Of a DNA stretch of 64,000 nucleotides, positions 35,434 to 43,402 are shown in pieces. Origin of the DNA: Nonlabens marinus S1-08 (lineage in GTDB: Bacteria; Bacteroidota; Bacteroidia; Flavobacteriales; Flavobacteriaceae); NCBI RefSeq assembly GCF_000831385.1, contig NZ_AP014548.1:806001-870000 (forward strand). The letters are read 5' to 3'. The notes beneath the pieces were generated by a model, which was not told the origin of the DNA, did not search any database, and saw only the letters and a program-made list of their open reading frames with translations. Made by a program: the position numbers and the translations under genes. Within the stretch, counting starts at the first letter, position 1. Each line of letters begins with the position of its first letter.

Positions 35434-35790
35434 TTATCTAGACTGAGACATTTGAATGGTCACTTTTTCAACGTCACCGCCCAGTGGTGGATTCAGTTTA
35501 GAAACCTTTACGGTAGCTTCTAGTACCATTTCCTCTTCTTTAAATATGCGATCTAGAATACGTTGAGCGACTTGTTCCAACAATTTTGAACGTATAGCCA
35601 TTTCTTCCTTGATCACCTTGTTCAAATAAACGTAGTCCACGGTATCCTTTAGATCATCTGTTTTGGAACTCTTGGTCAAGTCGGTTGTTACTTCTAGATC
35701 CACACGATATTCACTACCTATAAGAGCTTCTTCATCCAGACAGCCGTGATTGGTATACACCCTAACGTTTTCAAGTAAAATTCTATGCAT
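35434..35790 (-). CDS. folB: Dihydroneopterin aldolase
   Basis: FolB cleaves dihydroneopterin in folate synthesis. The 118-aa protein has MHRILLENVRVYTNHGCLDEEALIG and LDRIFKEEEMVLEATVKVSKLNPPLGGDVEKVTI, the family pattern. The start is preceded by a near-consensus -7 box TATCTTTA (35795-35802), 4 nt before the ATG. Divergent from glnS. Confidence 0.92.
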   Translation of the reverse strand: MHRILLENVRVYTNHGCLDEEALIGSEYRVDLEVTTDLTKSSKTDDLKDTVDYVYLNKVIKEEMAIRSKLLEQVAQRILDRIFKEEEMVLEATVKVSKLNPPLGGDVEKVTIQMSQSR

Positions 35791-35794
35791 GCTG

Positions 35795-35802
35795 TAAAGA
35801 TA
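35795..35802 (-). promoter_or_regulatory. Candidate -7 box of folB, 4 nt before ATG
   Basis: TATCTTTA (one base off TAnnTTTG) is followed by CAGC and then the folB ATG. Confidence 0.5.
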
Positions 35803-35833
35803 GGTAGCACAAGGTTAGGAGTGAAATTAGCTT

Positions 35834-35841
35834 TAAATTTG
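35834..35841 (+). promoter_or_regulatory. Candidate -7 promoter box of glnS
   Basis: TAAATTTG, 20 nt before the glnS ATG. Confidence 0.5.
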
Positions 35842-35861
35842 ATCCTTTAAATCAAGCTACC

Positions 35862-37547
35862 ATGAGCGATAGTGTCAAGCGCAATAATTTTATAGAAGAT
35901 ATCATCGATGAAGATCTGGCAAATGGGCTGGATAAAAACAAACTTCGCTTTAGATTCCCACCAGAGCCTAATGGTTTTCTACACATAGGGCACGCAAGTG
36001 CTATTTGTTTGAATTTTGGTTTAGGTGAAAAGTATCAAAGACCAGTCAATTTAAGGTTTGATGATACAAACCCAGCTAAGGAAGAATCAAAATTTGTGGA
36101 GGCAATTCAGAATGATGTGGAATGGCTAGGTTACAAATGGGACAACTTATGCTATGCTTCAGATTATTTTCAACAGCTTTATGATTGGGCAGTTGAATTG
36201 ATTAAGGATGGAAAGGCTTACGTGGACTCTCAATCCAGTGCTGAGATCGCAGAACAAAAAGGAACTCCAACGGAACCAGGCGTGGACAGCCCTTTTAGAA
36301 ACAGAAATCAAGCAGAGAATCTAGCGATTTTTGAGGCGATGAAAAATGGCGAATTTGGTGAGTCAGAACATGTGTTGCGAGCTAAAATCGATATGAAATC
36401 AACGAATATGTTGATGCGTGACCCAATTATCTATAGAGTAGTAGATCGAGCACACCACCGTACAGGAACTGACTGGAAAATATACCCTATGTACGATTGG
36501 ACCCATGGCGAAAGCGATTACATAGAGCAAATCACACATTCTTTTTGTACCCTAGAATTTTTACCACACCGGGAATTGTACAACTGGTTTCTAGATCAGA
36601 TTGTAGATCCTGATAAAATCAGACCTAAGCAACGCGAGTTTGCTAGACGTAATGTATCACACACCGTGACTAGCAAGCGTAAACTGCAGCAATTAGTGGA
36701 AACAGGAGCTGTAAATGGTTGGGATGATCCTAGAATGACTACCATTTCAGGATTGAGGCGTCGAGGATACACAGCAGATGCCATAAAGAATTTTGCAGAG
36801 TCTGTTGGAATCGCGAGACGAGAAAACCTTGTAGACATGAATCACCTAGAGTTTCATTTGCGCGAGGACCTTAACAAAAAAGCAGACCGAGTCATGTGTG
36901 TACTTGACCCAGTTAAATTGGTTATCACAAATTATCCTGATGATGAGACAGAAATGCTGGAAGCAGAGAATAGTCAAGAGGATGAATCTCGCGGTTACAG
37001 AGAAGTACCATTCTCAAAAGAACTCTATATAGAACGAGAAGATTTCAAGGAAAGCGCTAACAAGAAATACTTCAGACTTTCCATAGGTAAAGAAGTTCGT
37101 CTTAAAAACGCCTATATCATAAAAGGTGAAGCTTGTATCAAGGATGCAGACGGGAACATTACAGAAATCCACGCCACTTACGATCCAGATTCCAAGAGTG
37201 GAAGTGGAACAGAAGCCAGCATGCGTCGTGTTAAAGGTACTTTACACTGGGTAAGTAAACCACATGCTCTTCCAGTTGAAGTGCGCTTGTATGATCGTTT
37301 ATTTACAGTTCCCTCACCAGATACCGATAAGGAAAAAGAGTTTATGGAATTTGTGAACCCAGATTCTTTGACTACCATTACCGCTATGGCTGAGCCAGCA
37401 ATGAAAAATTTGCAAATAGGAGAGACCGTTCAGTTTCAACGTTTAGGCTATTTCTGCGTGGATCCAGACACGACTGGCGATCACATGATCTTTAATCGTA
37501 CGGTGACCTTGCGAGATACTTGGGCTAAAGTAGAGAATGCAGATTGA
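35862..37547 (+). CDS. glnS: Glutaminyl-tRNA synthetase
   Basis: GlnS charges tRNA-Gln. The 561-aa class I enzyme has HIGH (41-44, FLHIGHASAI), the GlnRS-specific LRFDDTNPAKEE, MYDWTHGESDYIEQITHS, and the KMSKS-like VTSKRKLQQL, followed by a beta-barrel anticodon-binding domain with the usual YFCVDPD ending. Presence of GlnS means the indirect transamidation pathway is not needed for Gln. Identity is certain. Confidence 0.96.
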   Translation: MSDSVKRNNFIEDIIDEDLANGLDKNKLRFRFPPEPNGFLHIGHASAICLNFGLGEKYQRPVNLRFDDTNPAKEESKFVEAIQNDVEWLGYKWDNLCYASDYFQQLYDWAVELIKDGKAYVDSQSSAEIAEQKGTPTEPGVDSPFRNRNQAENLAIFEAMKNGEFGESEHVLRAKIDMKSTNMLMRDPIIYRVVDRAHHRTGTDWKIYPMYDWTHGESDYIEQITHSFCTLEFLPHRELYNWFLDQIVDPDKIRPKQREFARRNVSHTVTSKRKLQQLVETGAVNGWDDPRMTTISGLRRRGYTADAIKNFAESVGIARRENLVDMNHLEFHLREDLNKKADRVMCVLDPVKLVITNYPDDETEMLEAENSQEDESRGYREVPFSKELYIEREDFKESANKKYFRLSIGKEVRLKNAYIIKGEACIKDADGNITEIHATYDPDSKSGSGTEASMRRVKGTLHWVSKPHALPVEVRLYDRLFTVPSPDTDKEKEFMEFVNPDSLTTITAMAEPAMKNLQIGETVQFQRLGYFCVDPDTTGDHMIFNRTVTLRDTWAKVENAD

Positions 37548-37557
37548 TGCTTTGATA

Positions 37558-37581
37558 AGTTCGCTTTCGCGAAAGCGAACT
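37558..37581. repeat. Dispersed palindrome, 24-bp perfect, intergenic after glnS
   Basis: The core is extended to a perfect 24-bp palindrome (AGTTCGCTT… and its mirror), the longest perfect copy in the window. It lies 11 bp after the glnS stop. Confidence 0.95.
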
Positions 37582-37778
37582 AAACATCCATCCTCAAGGT
37601 AAGGCTAGAGGCATTCTGCTGCTAACCGCATCCTGCAAATTTATATATGGTGACAACCTGTTGTAAAATCAGTCAGGAATTAACATGTATTTATAAAAAA
37701 TCTCAAAATTGGGAATGATTTAATAATAATCACTTGTAAGGTTAACGACGCATTAACGATAGCCGCTGGAGCTTCCTT

Positions 37779-37786
37779 TATCTTTG
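37779..37786 (+). promoter_or_regulatory. Candidate -7 promoter box of YtxH-type gene
   Basis: TATCTTTG, 33 nt before the ATG at 37820, in a long upstream region (about 240 bp). Confidence 0.58.
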
Positions 37787-37819
37787 TTCTACAATTAATC
37801 AATAATTATTACATATAAA

Positions 37820-38197
37820 ATGGCAAAGTCAGGAAACGCATTAGTAGCATTAGTAGCAGGAGCAGCAGTAGGTGCTGTAGCTGCATTGTTGTACGCCCCA
37901 GATAGTGGTGAAAAAACAAGAAAGAAATTAACAAAGCAAGCAAAGAAAACGCAAGCAGACATCGAGAAATCAACTCGTGAAACTTACAATAACCTGACCC
38001 ACAAAGCGACGGAATTGAAAGGAACTGTAAGCGAGCGCATCGACAAAGCATTGTCAAGCGCATCTTACAAAGCAGACGATGCTATCGTAGCTTTAGAAGC
38101 AAAATTAGAGCAATTGCGTAACAAGAATTCTAAATTACAAAAACCAGAATCTGTAAGCGAGGCTGCAAAGACAGGGTCTGCTAAGGTTAACGTATAA
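37820..38197 (+). CDS. YtxH-domain protein
   Basis: A 125-aa protein with an N-terminal glycine/alanine helix (ALVALVAGAAVGAVAALLYAPDSGEKTRKKL), the YtxH signature, followed by a Lys/Glu-rich helical tail. YtxH proteins are stress-associated in Gram-positive and flavobacterial species; the function is unclear. It heads a three-gene unit with the holin-like and DUF6327-type genes. Confidence 0.85.
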   Translation: MAKSGNALVALVAGAAVGAVAALLYAPDSGEKTRKKLTKQAKKTQADIEKSTRETYNNLTHKATELKGTVSERIDKALSSASYKADDAIVALEAKLEQLRNKNSKLQKPESVSEAAKTGSAKVNV

Positions 38198-38206
38198 ATT
38201 TAAGAT

Positions 38207-38641
38207 TTGAGCAAAAGCATCAAAGAAAACTTTGAAGACTTATCATTGACGGCTCAAAATTACATTGAGTCGTCAATTGCGTATTACCGTCTGGACTTTT
38301 TTAAGAAAAGTATGAAGGTAGCGATTGATAGTTCACACAAACTGATTCTTGCTTTTTTCCTTTTAATAGCGCTACTTTTTTTAAGTGTTGCTTTAAGTAT
38401 CTACTTAGGTGACCTTGTAGGAAACCTTGCTTTAGGTTATATTATAGTTGGTCTTTTTTACATTGTAATTACGCTCTTATGTGCAGCTTTTTTAAAGCCT
38501 GTACTTAGAAAAATAATTTTAAGAAGAGCGAGTATATCTTATTTTAATGATGATAGCAAAAGATCTGTAGAAGAAGTGGTTAATACGGCACCAACTACAA
38601 AAACTGATACTAAAGATGAAGAGTTTGAAAGTTTACACTGA
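38207..38641 (+). CDS. Holin-X-like (DUF1469/phage holin) membrane protein
   Basis: A 144-aa protein that appears to start with TTG (38207), since no ATG suits upstream. It has two membrane helices (LILAFFLLIALLFLSVALSIYL and ALGYIIVGLFYIVITLLCAAFL) after an amphipathic N-terminus, as in the holin-like YqjE/DUF1469 proteins found next to YtxH. The 3' end overlaps the next gene by 26 bp. Function unknown. Confidence 0.8.
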   Translation: MSKSIKENFEDLSLTAQNYIESSIAYYRLDFFKKSMKVAIDSSHKLILAFFLLIALLFLSVALSIYLGDLVGNLALGYIIVGLFYIVITLLCAAFLKPVLRKIILRRASISYFNDDSKRSVEEVVNTAPTTKTDTKDEEFESLH

Positions 38642-38822
38642 TTTCGATCAAATAGATAGAGACCTCCAAATAATGAAATTGGAACGTCAGATTGACTTTG
38701 AGAAAATGAAGCTAGACGTAGCTGACGTGAAGAGAAGTTTATCTCCCTCACGTATGGTATCTAAAGCCTGGAACAGCGCAACAGATAGCGTATTGCGATC
38801 TGCTCAAAAGATATTAGGATAA
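38616..38822 (+). CDS. DUF6327-type small protein
   Basis: A 68-aa protein (MKSLKVYTDFDQIDRDLQIMKLERQIDFEKMKLDVADVKRSL…) whose FDQIDRDLQIMKLERQI segment is typical of the third gene in flavobacterial YtxH units (DUF6327). It overlaps the holin-like gene by 26 bp. It is helical, with no signal. A terminator follows. Function unknown. Confidence 0.75.
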   Translation: MKSLKVYTDFDQIDRDLQIMKLERQIDFEKMKLDVADVKRSLSPSRMVSKAWNSATDSVLRSAQKILG

Positions 38823-38845
38823 TACCTAGGAAATTATATGATACT

Positions 38846-38877
38846 AAAAAACGCCGATCTGGATGGATCGGCGTTTT
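38846..38877 (+). terminator. Intrinsic terminator after the YtxH unit
   Basis: The stem AAAAACGCCGATC/GATCGGCGTTTTT with a 6-nt loop and T-run closes the three-gene unit. It can also serve the convergent stomatin-like gene. Confidence 0.88.
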
Positions 38878-38899
38878 TGTTTACCATAAGTGATGAGAA

Positions 38900-39886
38900 T
38901 TAGACCTCATTGTCATCATAACCAGATGGAGGATCACCTCTTTGAGATCTTGGTTTAGGTTCAATACCTCTATCCTTATTCTCTTTCTTCATTTCTTCTC
39001 CTATACGTGCACTAGCGGTAAAGCTGGCGATCATGTTGTTCAACATATCACTACCTGCCTGTGGCGAGTTAGGCAATAAGATCAGGTTAGAATTTGTGTG
39101 TTCACCTATTGATTGTAAAGTATCGTAGTGTTGAGTAACGACAATAAGCGCGCTGGCCTCCTGAGAGTTGATACCTACATTGTTCAATACGTCTACAGAT
39201 TCCTCGAGACCACGAGCGATCTCACGTCGCTGGTCTGCGATACCTTGTCCCTGTAAGCGCTTTGATTCGGCTTCTGCACGTGCTTTTGCGACAATCTTGA
39301 TACGCTCTGCTTCTGCCTCGTATTCTGCAGCGGTTTTCTCGCGTTCTGAGGCATTAATACGGTTCATAGCTGCCTTAACCTGTACATCAGGATCAATGTC
39401 TGTTACAAGTGTTTTAATGATGTCATAACCGTAATCCATCATCGCTTCATTCAATTCACGCTTCACAGCGATTGCGATATCATCTTTTTTCTCAAAAACA
39501 AAGTCTAACTTCATTTTAGGAACCTCCGCACGTACCACGTCAAAAACGTAAGCGGTAATCTGATCGTGTGGATTTTGCAATCTGTAAAAAGCGTCGTAAA
39601 CTTTCTCGCGACGCACCTGAAACTGAACAGAGATTTTAAGTCTTACGAATACGTCATCTTTTGTTTTAGTTTCTACAATGACGTCCAATTGCTGAATCTT
39701 CAAGTTGATCCGGCCAGCAACTTTATCAATTAAAGGAACTTTCAATTGAAGTCCAGAACTGCGGATGCTGGTAAATTTTCCAAAACGCTCTATAATAGCA
39801 GAGGTTTGTTGTTTCACGGTGAAGAATACACTAAAAAGAAGTACAAGCCCGATCAAAATTATGATCGGTATAATGAATAAGTCCAT
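38900..39886 (-). CDS. SPFH/stomatin-like membrane protein
   Basis: A 328-aa protein with an N-terminal membrane anchor (LFIIPIIILIGLVLLFSVFF) followed by a band-7/SPFH domain (TSAIIERFGKFTSIRSSGLQLKVPLIDKV…) and a long coiled coil (NRINASEREKTAAEYEAEAERIKIVAKARAEAESKRLQG). SPFH proteins form membrane microdomain scaffolds and often partner with proteases, none of which is adjacent. The C-terminal tail is charged and low-complexity. Confidence 0.87.
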   Translation of the reverse strand: MDLFIIPIIILIGLVLLFSVFFTVKQQTSAIIERFGKFTSIRSSGLQLKVPLIDKVAGRINLKIQQLDVIVETKTKDDVFVRLKISVQFQVRREKVYDAFYRLQNPHDQITAYVFDVVRAEVPKMKLDFVFEKKDDIAIAVKRELNEAMMDYGYDIIKTLVTDIDPDVQVKAAMNRINASEREKTAAEYEAEAERIKIVAKARAEAESKRLQGQGIADQRREIARGLEESVDVLNNVGINSQEASALIVVTQHYDTLQSIGEHTNSNLILLPNSPQAGSDMLNNMIASFTASARIGEEMKKENKDRGIEPKPRSQRGDPPSGYDDNEV

Positions 39887-39955
39887 ATTGAGTTATTTGA
39901 ATTTAGGTTAAGATACGATGGATTAGTCTTAAGTTTACGAACTAAGTTACATTTC

Positions 39956-40588
39956 ATGAAGTCCTACCTGCCCTTTATCTTCCTTGTTTTTGCCTTATTA
40001 CAAACAAGTGCACAACGGTTTTCTGCAAACATCAATCGTTTAGGAATTGGTGCAGATGCCACGTTTTTACAATTGGAAAGCGATGCCATTCTCAGTCAAA
40101 CCAGCACGGGTTTTGCCGCATATTTAGAAAGTAGGGGAGAGATGAGCCGCAGCTTTGATGTGATCTATTCCATTGGAATTTTCAACCACAATCTAGAACT
40201 GCAAGAGTTTGCTACAGACGAGACCATCGAAACAAATTTGCTAGGGGCTGAGGTCAAATTCCTATTTGCCTTCCGACCGCTAGGTAATGAATACTTGACT
40301 ATAGAAGCAGGACCCGCATTGATGATCAATGGAGAGTTCAAGATCGATGAAGTAGATCAAAATAAATTTATAGGAAGCGATACGCCAATCGCTATCACAG
40401 AATTTGAAAAAACAACACTTATCAATCTCAATGGTGTTGCAGGATTATCTGCTGGAACAAATAACATTCGCCTGACGGCACACTATCATTACGCATTTTT
40501 TGATGCGCTCGATGGAATGGATACCACGGATAATGAACTAGAAGGGAAGTTGAGCTATTTAAGCGCTGGTGTTAGAGTCTATTTCTAA
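39956..40588 (+). CDS. Outer-membrane-barrel-like exported protein
   Basis: A 210-aa exported protein (signal MKSYLPFIFLVFALLQTSA) with alternating hydrophobic strands and a terminal aromatic residue (LSAGVRVYF), as in small outer-membrane beta-barrels. There is no close family match by eye. It overlaps the gltX stop by 4 bp (convergent). Confidence 0.75.
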   Translation: MKSYLPFIFLVFALLQTSAQRFSANINRLGIGADATFLQLESDAILSQTSTGFAAYLESRGEMSRSFDVIYSIGIFNHNLELQEFATDETIETNLLGAEVKFLFAFRPLGNEYLTIEAGPALMINGEFKIDEVDQNKFIGSDTPIAITEFEKTTLINLNGVAGLSAGTNNIRLTAHYHYAFFDALDGMDTTDNELEGKLSYLSAGVRVYF

Positions 40589-42099
40589 CCTAATTTTTCA
40601 ATAGCAAACTGGATACGACGTACCGTTTCTTGTTTACCTATTAAGCTAGCAATTTCAAATACATCAGGACCCATCAAGCTTCCTACTAAGGATAAACGCA
40701 ATGGCATCATCACTTTACCAAAGCCCATTTCTTGTTCTTTAATCCAGCCTTTTACTGCATCGCTTAAACCTACAGCGCTGTCGTCTTCTGTTTTTTGGAT
40801 CACTGCGATCATATTATTCATGATATCTGCTGTGTCCTCTTTCCAAGATTTAGAAGCTGCCTTTTCATCAAATTCTATCGGTGCAGTAAAGAAAAAGCCG
40901 GCGAGTTCGAACAAATCTTCTACGAACACAGCGCGTTCTTTTACGAGGCCTACGACAATGTTGACAAACTCTTCAGAGCCGTACTCAATGCCTTTGGCTT
41001 GTAACGCTTTCGCGAAAGCGGTACCCACCACAGCATCATCCTGTTGCACAAACCATTGCTGTTGGAACCATTTGGTTTTCTCCGGATCAAACTTAGCTCC
41101 TGAATTATTCACATGATCCAGTGAAAAAGACTGAACCAATTCATCCAAAGTGAAAATTTCTTGCTCGGTGCCAGGATTCCAACCCAGAAAGGCGAGCATG
41201 TTGACAACCGCTTCAGGCAAGTAGCCATCCTCGCGGTAACCGCTGCTTTTCTCACCATTTTCTGGATTCCATTCTAGAGGGAAAACAGGAAAACCCATTT
41301 TATCGCCATCACGTTTGCTCAATTTTCCTTTACCGGTAGGCTTTAGAATCAGTGGCAAGTGGGCAAATTTGGGCGCGTCCCAATTCAAACTTTCATACAA
41401 AAGAACGTGCAAAGCCATACTAGGCAACCATTCTTCACCGCGTATCACATGGGATATTTTCATCTCATGATCATCCACAATATTAGCCAGGTGATAGGTA
41501 GGCATCCCGTCACTTTTGAACAATACTTTGTCGTCTAATAAAGAAGTATCAATCTCAATCCCTTTACGGATTTCATCAAAAATGAAAAGAGTCTTGATCT
41601 CAGGTTTGAAACGAATGACATAATCATCCCCACGATCCATGCGTTCTTGAACTTCGCTCTCTGTCAAGGTCAAGGAGTTGGTGAAGTTCAACCGGTTGTG
41701 ATGGTTGTAGATAAATGTTTCTTTATTGGCTTCTGCGTTCTCTCTTGCGGTAGCAAGCTCTTCAGGCGTATCAAAAGCATAATATGCAGCGCCATTTTCA
41801 ATAAGTTGGAGTGCGTATTTTTTGTATCGGTTTTTACGCTCGCTTTGACGGTAGGGTCCGTAAACGCCATCTTTCCCTGGTCCTTCATCATAAGGGATGT
41901 TGCACCAGTTGAGAGACTCTACGATATAATCTTCTGCACCTTCTACATACCTGTTCTGATCCGTATCCTCTATACGAAGGATGAAGGTTCCGTTGTGCTT
42001 CTTGGCAAATAAATAATTAAATAAGGCAGTGCGTACACCACCTATATGTAATGGTCCCGTAGGACTAGGAGCAAATCTTACACGTACATCAGCACTCAT
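40585..42099 (-). CDS. gltX: Glutamyl-tRNA synthetase
   Basis: GltX charges tRNA-Glu. The 504-aa class I enzyme has HIGG (18-21), the Cys-less catalytic core with LRIEDTD, and KLSKRDGDK (259-267). It has a -7 box TATCTTTG (42123-42130), 23 nt upstream. A palindrome copy encodes AFAKA at about 361-365, in the helical C-terminal part. Identity is certain. Confidence 0.96.
   Translation of the reverse strand: MSADVRVRFAPSPTGPLHIGGVRTALFNYLFAKKHNGTFILRIEDTDQNRYVEGAEDYIVESLNWCNIPYDEGPGKDGVYGPYRQSERKNRYKKYALQLIENGAAYYAFDTPEELATARENAEANKETFIYNHHNRLNFTNSLTLTESEVQERMDRGDDYVIRFKPEIKTLFIFDEIRKGIEIDTSLLDDKVLFKSDGMPTYHLANIVDDHEMKISHVIRGEEWLPSMALHVLLYESLNWDAPKFAHLPLILKPTGKGKLSKRDGDKMGFPVFPLEWNPENGEKSSGYREDGYLPEAVVNMLAFLGWNPGTEQEIFTLDELVQSFSLDHVNNSGAKFDPEKTKWFQQQWFVQQDDAVVGTAFAKALQAKGIEYGSEEFVNIVVGLVKERAVFVEDLFELAGFFFTAPIEFDEKAASKSWKEDTADIMNNMIAVIQKTEDDSAVGLSDAVKGWIKEQEMGFGKVMMPLRLSLVGSLMGPDVFEIASLIGKQETVRRIQFAIEKLG
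41005..41020. repeat. Dispersed palindrome, exact copy, in gltX (AFAKA frame)
   Basis: The exact core reads TAFAKALQ in the C-terminal domain of GltX. Confidence 0.95.
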
Positions 42100-42122
42100 A
42101 TCTTGGTAATTTTTTGAGAGTG

Positions 42123-42130
42123 CAAAGATA
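42123..42130 (-). promoter_or_regulatory. Candidate -7 promoter box of gltX
   Basis: TATCTTTG on the minus strand, 23 nt before the gltX start. Confidence 0.6.
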
Positions 42131-42165
42131 GAATTTGAAATGTGAATAGGCTAAGAAGTTCTGTA

Positions 42166-43221
42166 CTATACCGCCGTCTGTAATTCTACCATTTCTTGTG
42201 GAACATGCTTGTTGACAATGGAAAACCACAAAGGCGGTATGGTAGCGATAACCATCATGGTAGGATACCCATATGGCAGTTGCGGGCTTACGTCATGATA
42301 ATCCAACACTTGGTATTTTTTACTTGCTCTAAAATGGTGATCGCTGTGCCGGGTCAATTCATAAAGTAAAATACGGCCTAAGGCATGATTGGAATTCCAA
42401 CTGTGGACTTCTCGAACGACTTCATAACGACCAGATTTCTTCTGTTGACGTCTCAAGCCATAGTGCTCTAAATAGTTGATGATCTCTAAAAGAGAGAAAC
42501 CAACTACAGCCACTGCAAGGGCGAGGCCTGCTGTTGCCCAAGAGAAGTAAAAACCTATTGCGAGTATATACGATAGTTGGATGACGGTGTACCAGAACAT
42601 ATCACTTTTTATGGCAAACCAAGAGCGACCAGCGGCCTTGTTCAACCGTTGCTGTATCGACCAGGCGCTGGTGTATTGTGTGCTCACAGATCGAGCCCAA
42701 AACGCATATAAATTCTCATTATAGCGGGCAGATGCAGGGTCGTCAGGAGTAGCAGCCTTCAAATGGTGACCATAATTATGCTCGATATAGAAATGCATAT
42801 ACAGGGAAGGTAACAAAAGCAATTTGCCCAAAAAGCGTTCCCAGGTTTCTTGACGGTGTCCTAATTCGTGTGCGACATTAATCCCATTACTTCCTGCTAC
42901 GATTCCCAAAGAAAAGATCAGACCAATCACCTCATAGGTTTGAAAAGCAGAATTAGTGTAGGTGTAAAAACCATATATCAAAACTCCAAAAACAATAGGT
43001 ACGTTGAGCCACAGCAGCACATCAAAAAATTTATTTTTCAATTTGCTTTCTCGTTGCTCTTCGTCCAGATTGGTTTTTAAAGAAGGCATCCAAAGCTCTA
43101 GTAAAGGCACTAATCCAAAAACGACCAAAGGAGTCAAGTAAAGCCATACGCCAGCATTGTAAATTCCTAAAAAACAAATGATAGGGACGAGATAAGCGGT
43201 AAGGTATTTGAGGTCTTTCAT
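42166..43221 (-). CDS. alkB: Alkane 1-monooxygenase-like integral membrane di-iron enzyme
   Basis: A 351-aa membrane enzyme with the AlkB histidine boxes: HELGH (118-122), EHNYGHH (147-153), the AlkB-specific NYLEHYGLRR (249-258), HSWNSNH (273-279) and RHSDHH (291-296). These ligate a di-iron centre that hydroxylates alkanes. Several hydrophobic helices surround them. No rubredoxin gene is adjacent, so the electron donor is elsewhere. The AlkB class is well supported; the true substrate (alkane, fatty acid or other) is not shown. Confidence 0.88.
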   Translation of the reverse strand: MKDLKYLTAYLVPIICFLGIYNAGVWLYLTPLVVFGLVPLLELWMPSLKTNLDEEQRESKLKNKFFDVLLWLNVPIVFGVLIYGFYTYTNSAFQTYEVIGLIFSLGIVAGSNGINVAHELGHRQETWERFLGKLLLLPSLYMHFYIEHNYGHHLKAATPDDPASARYNENLYAFWARSVSTQYTSAWSIQQRLNKAAGRSWFAIKSDMFWYTVIQLSYILAIGFYFSWATAGLALAVAVVGFSLLEIINYLEHYGLRRQQKKSGRYEVVREVHSWNSNHALGRILLYELTRHSDHHFRASKKYQVLDYHDVSPQLPYGYPTMMVIATIPPLWFSIVNKHVPQEMVELQTAV

Positions 43222-43402
43222 TATCAGAGGTTGTTATGCGTGAATATAGCAAATATCAAATTTTGATTAATCAAGCTTGTTCATCTAAATTATGAGATCT
43301 AATCGTTTCAATTTCAATATTTAAACATACTCCTTGTCAGTTGATTATGTCTTATTTAAAACTTATACTTGTTTGATGCTTCTGTCGTGCTAAACCCATT
43401 GG

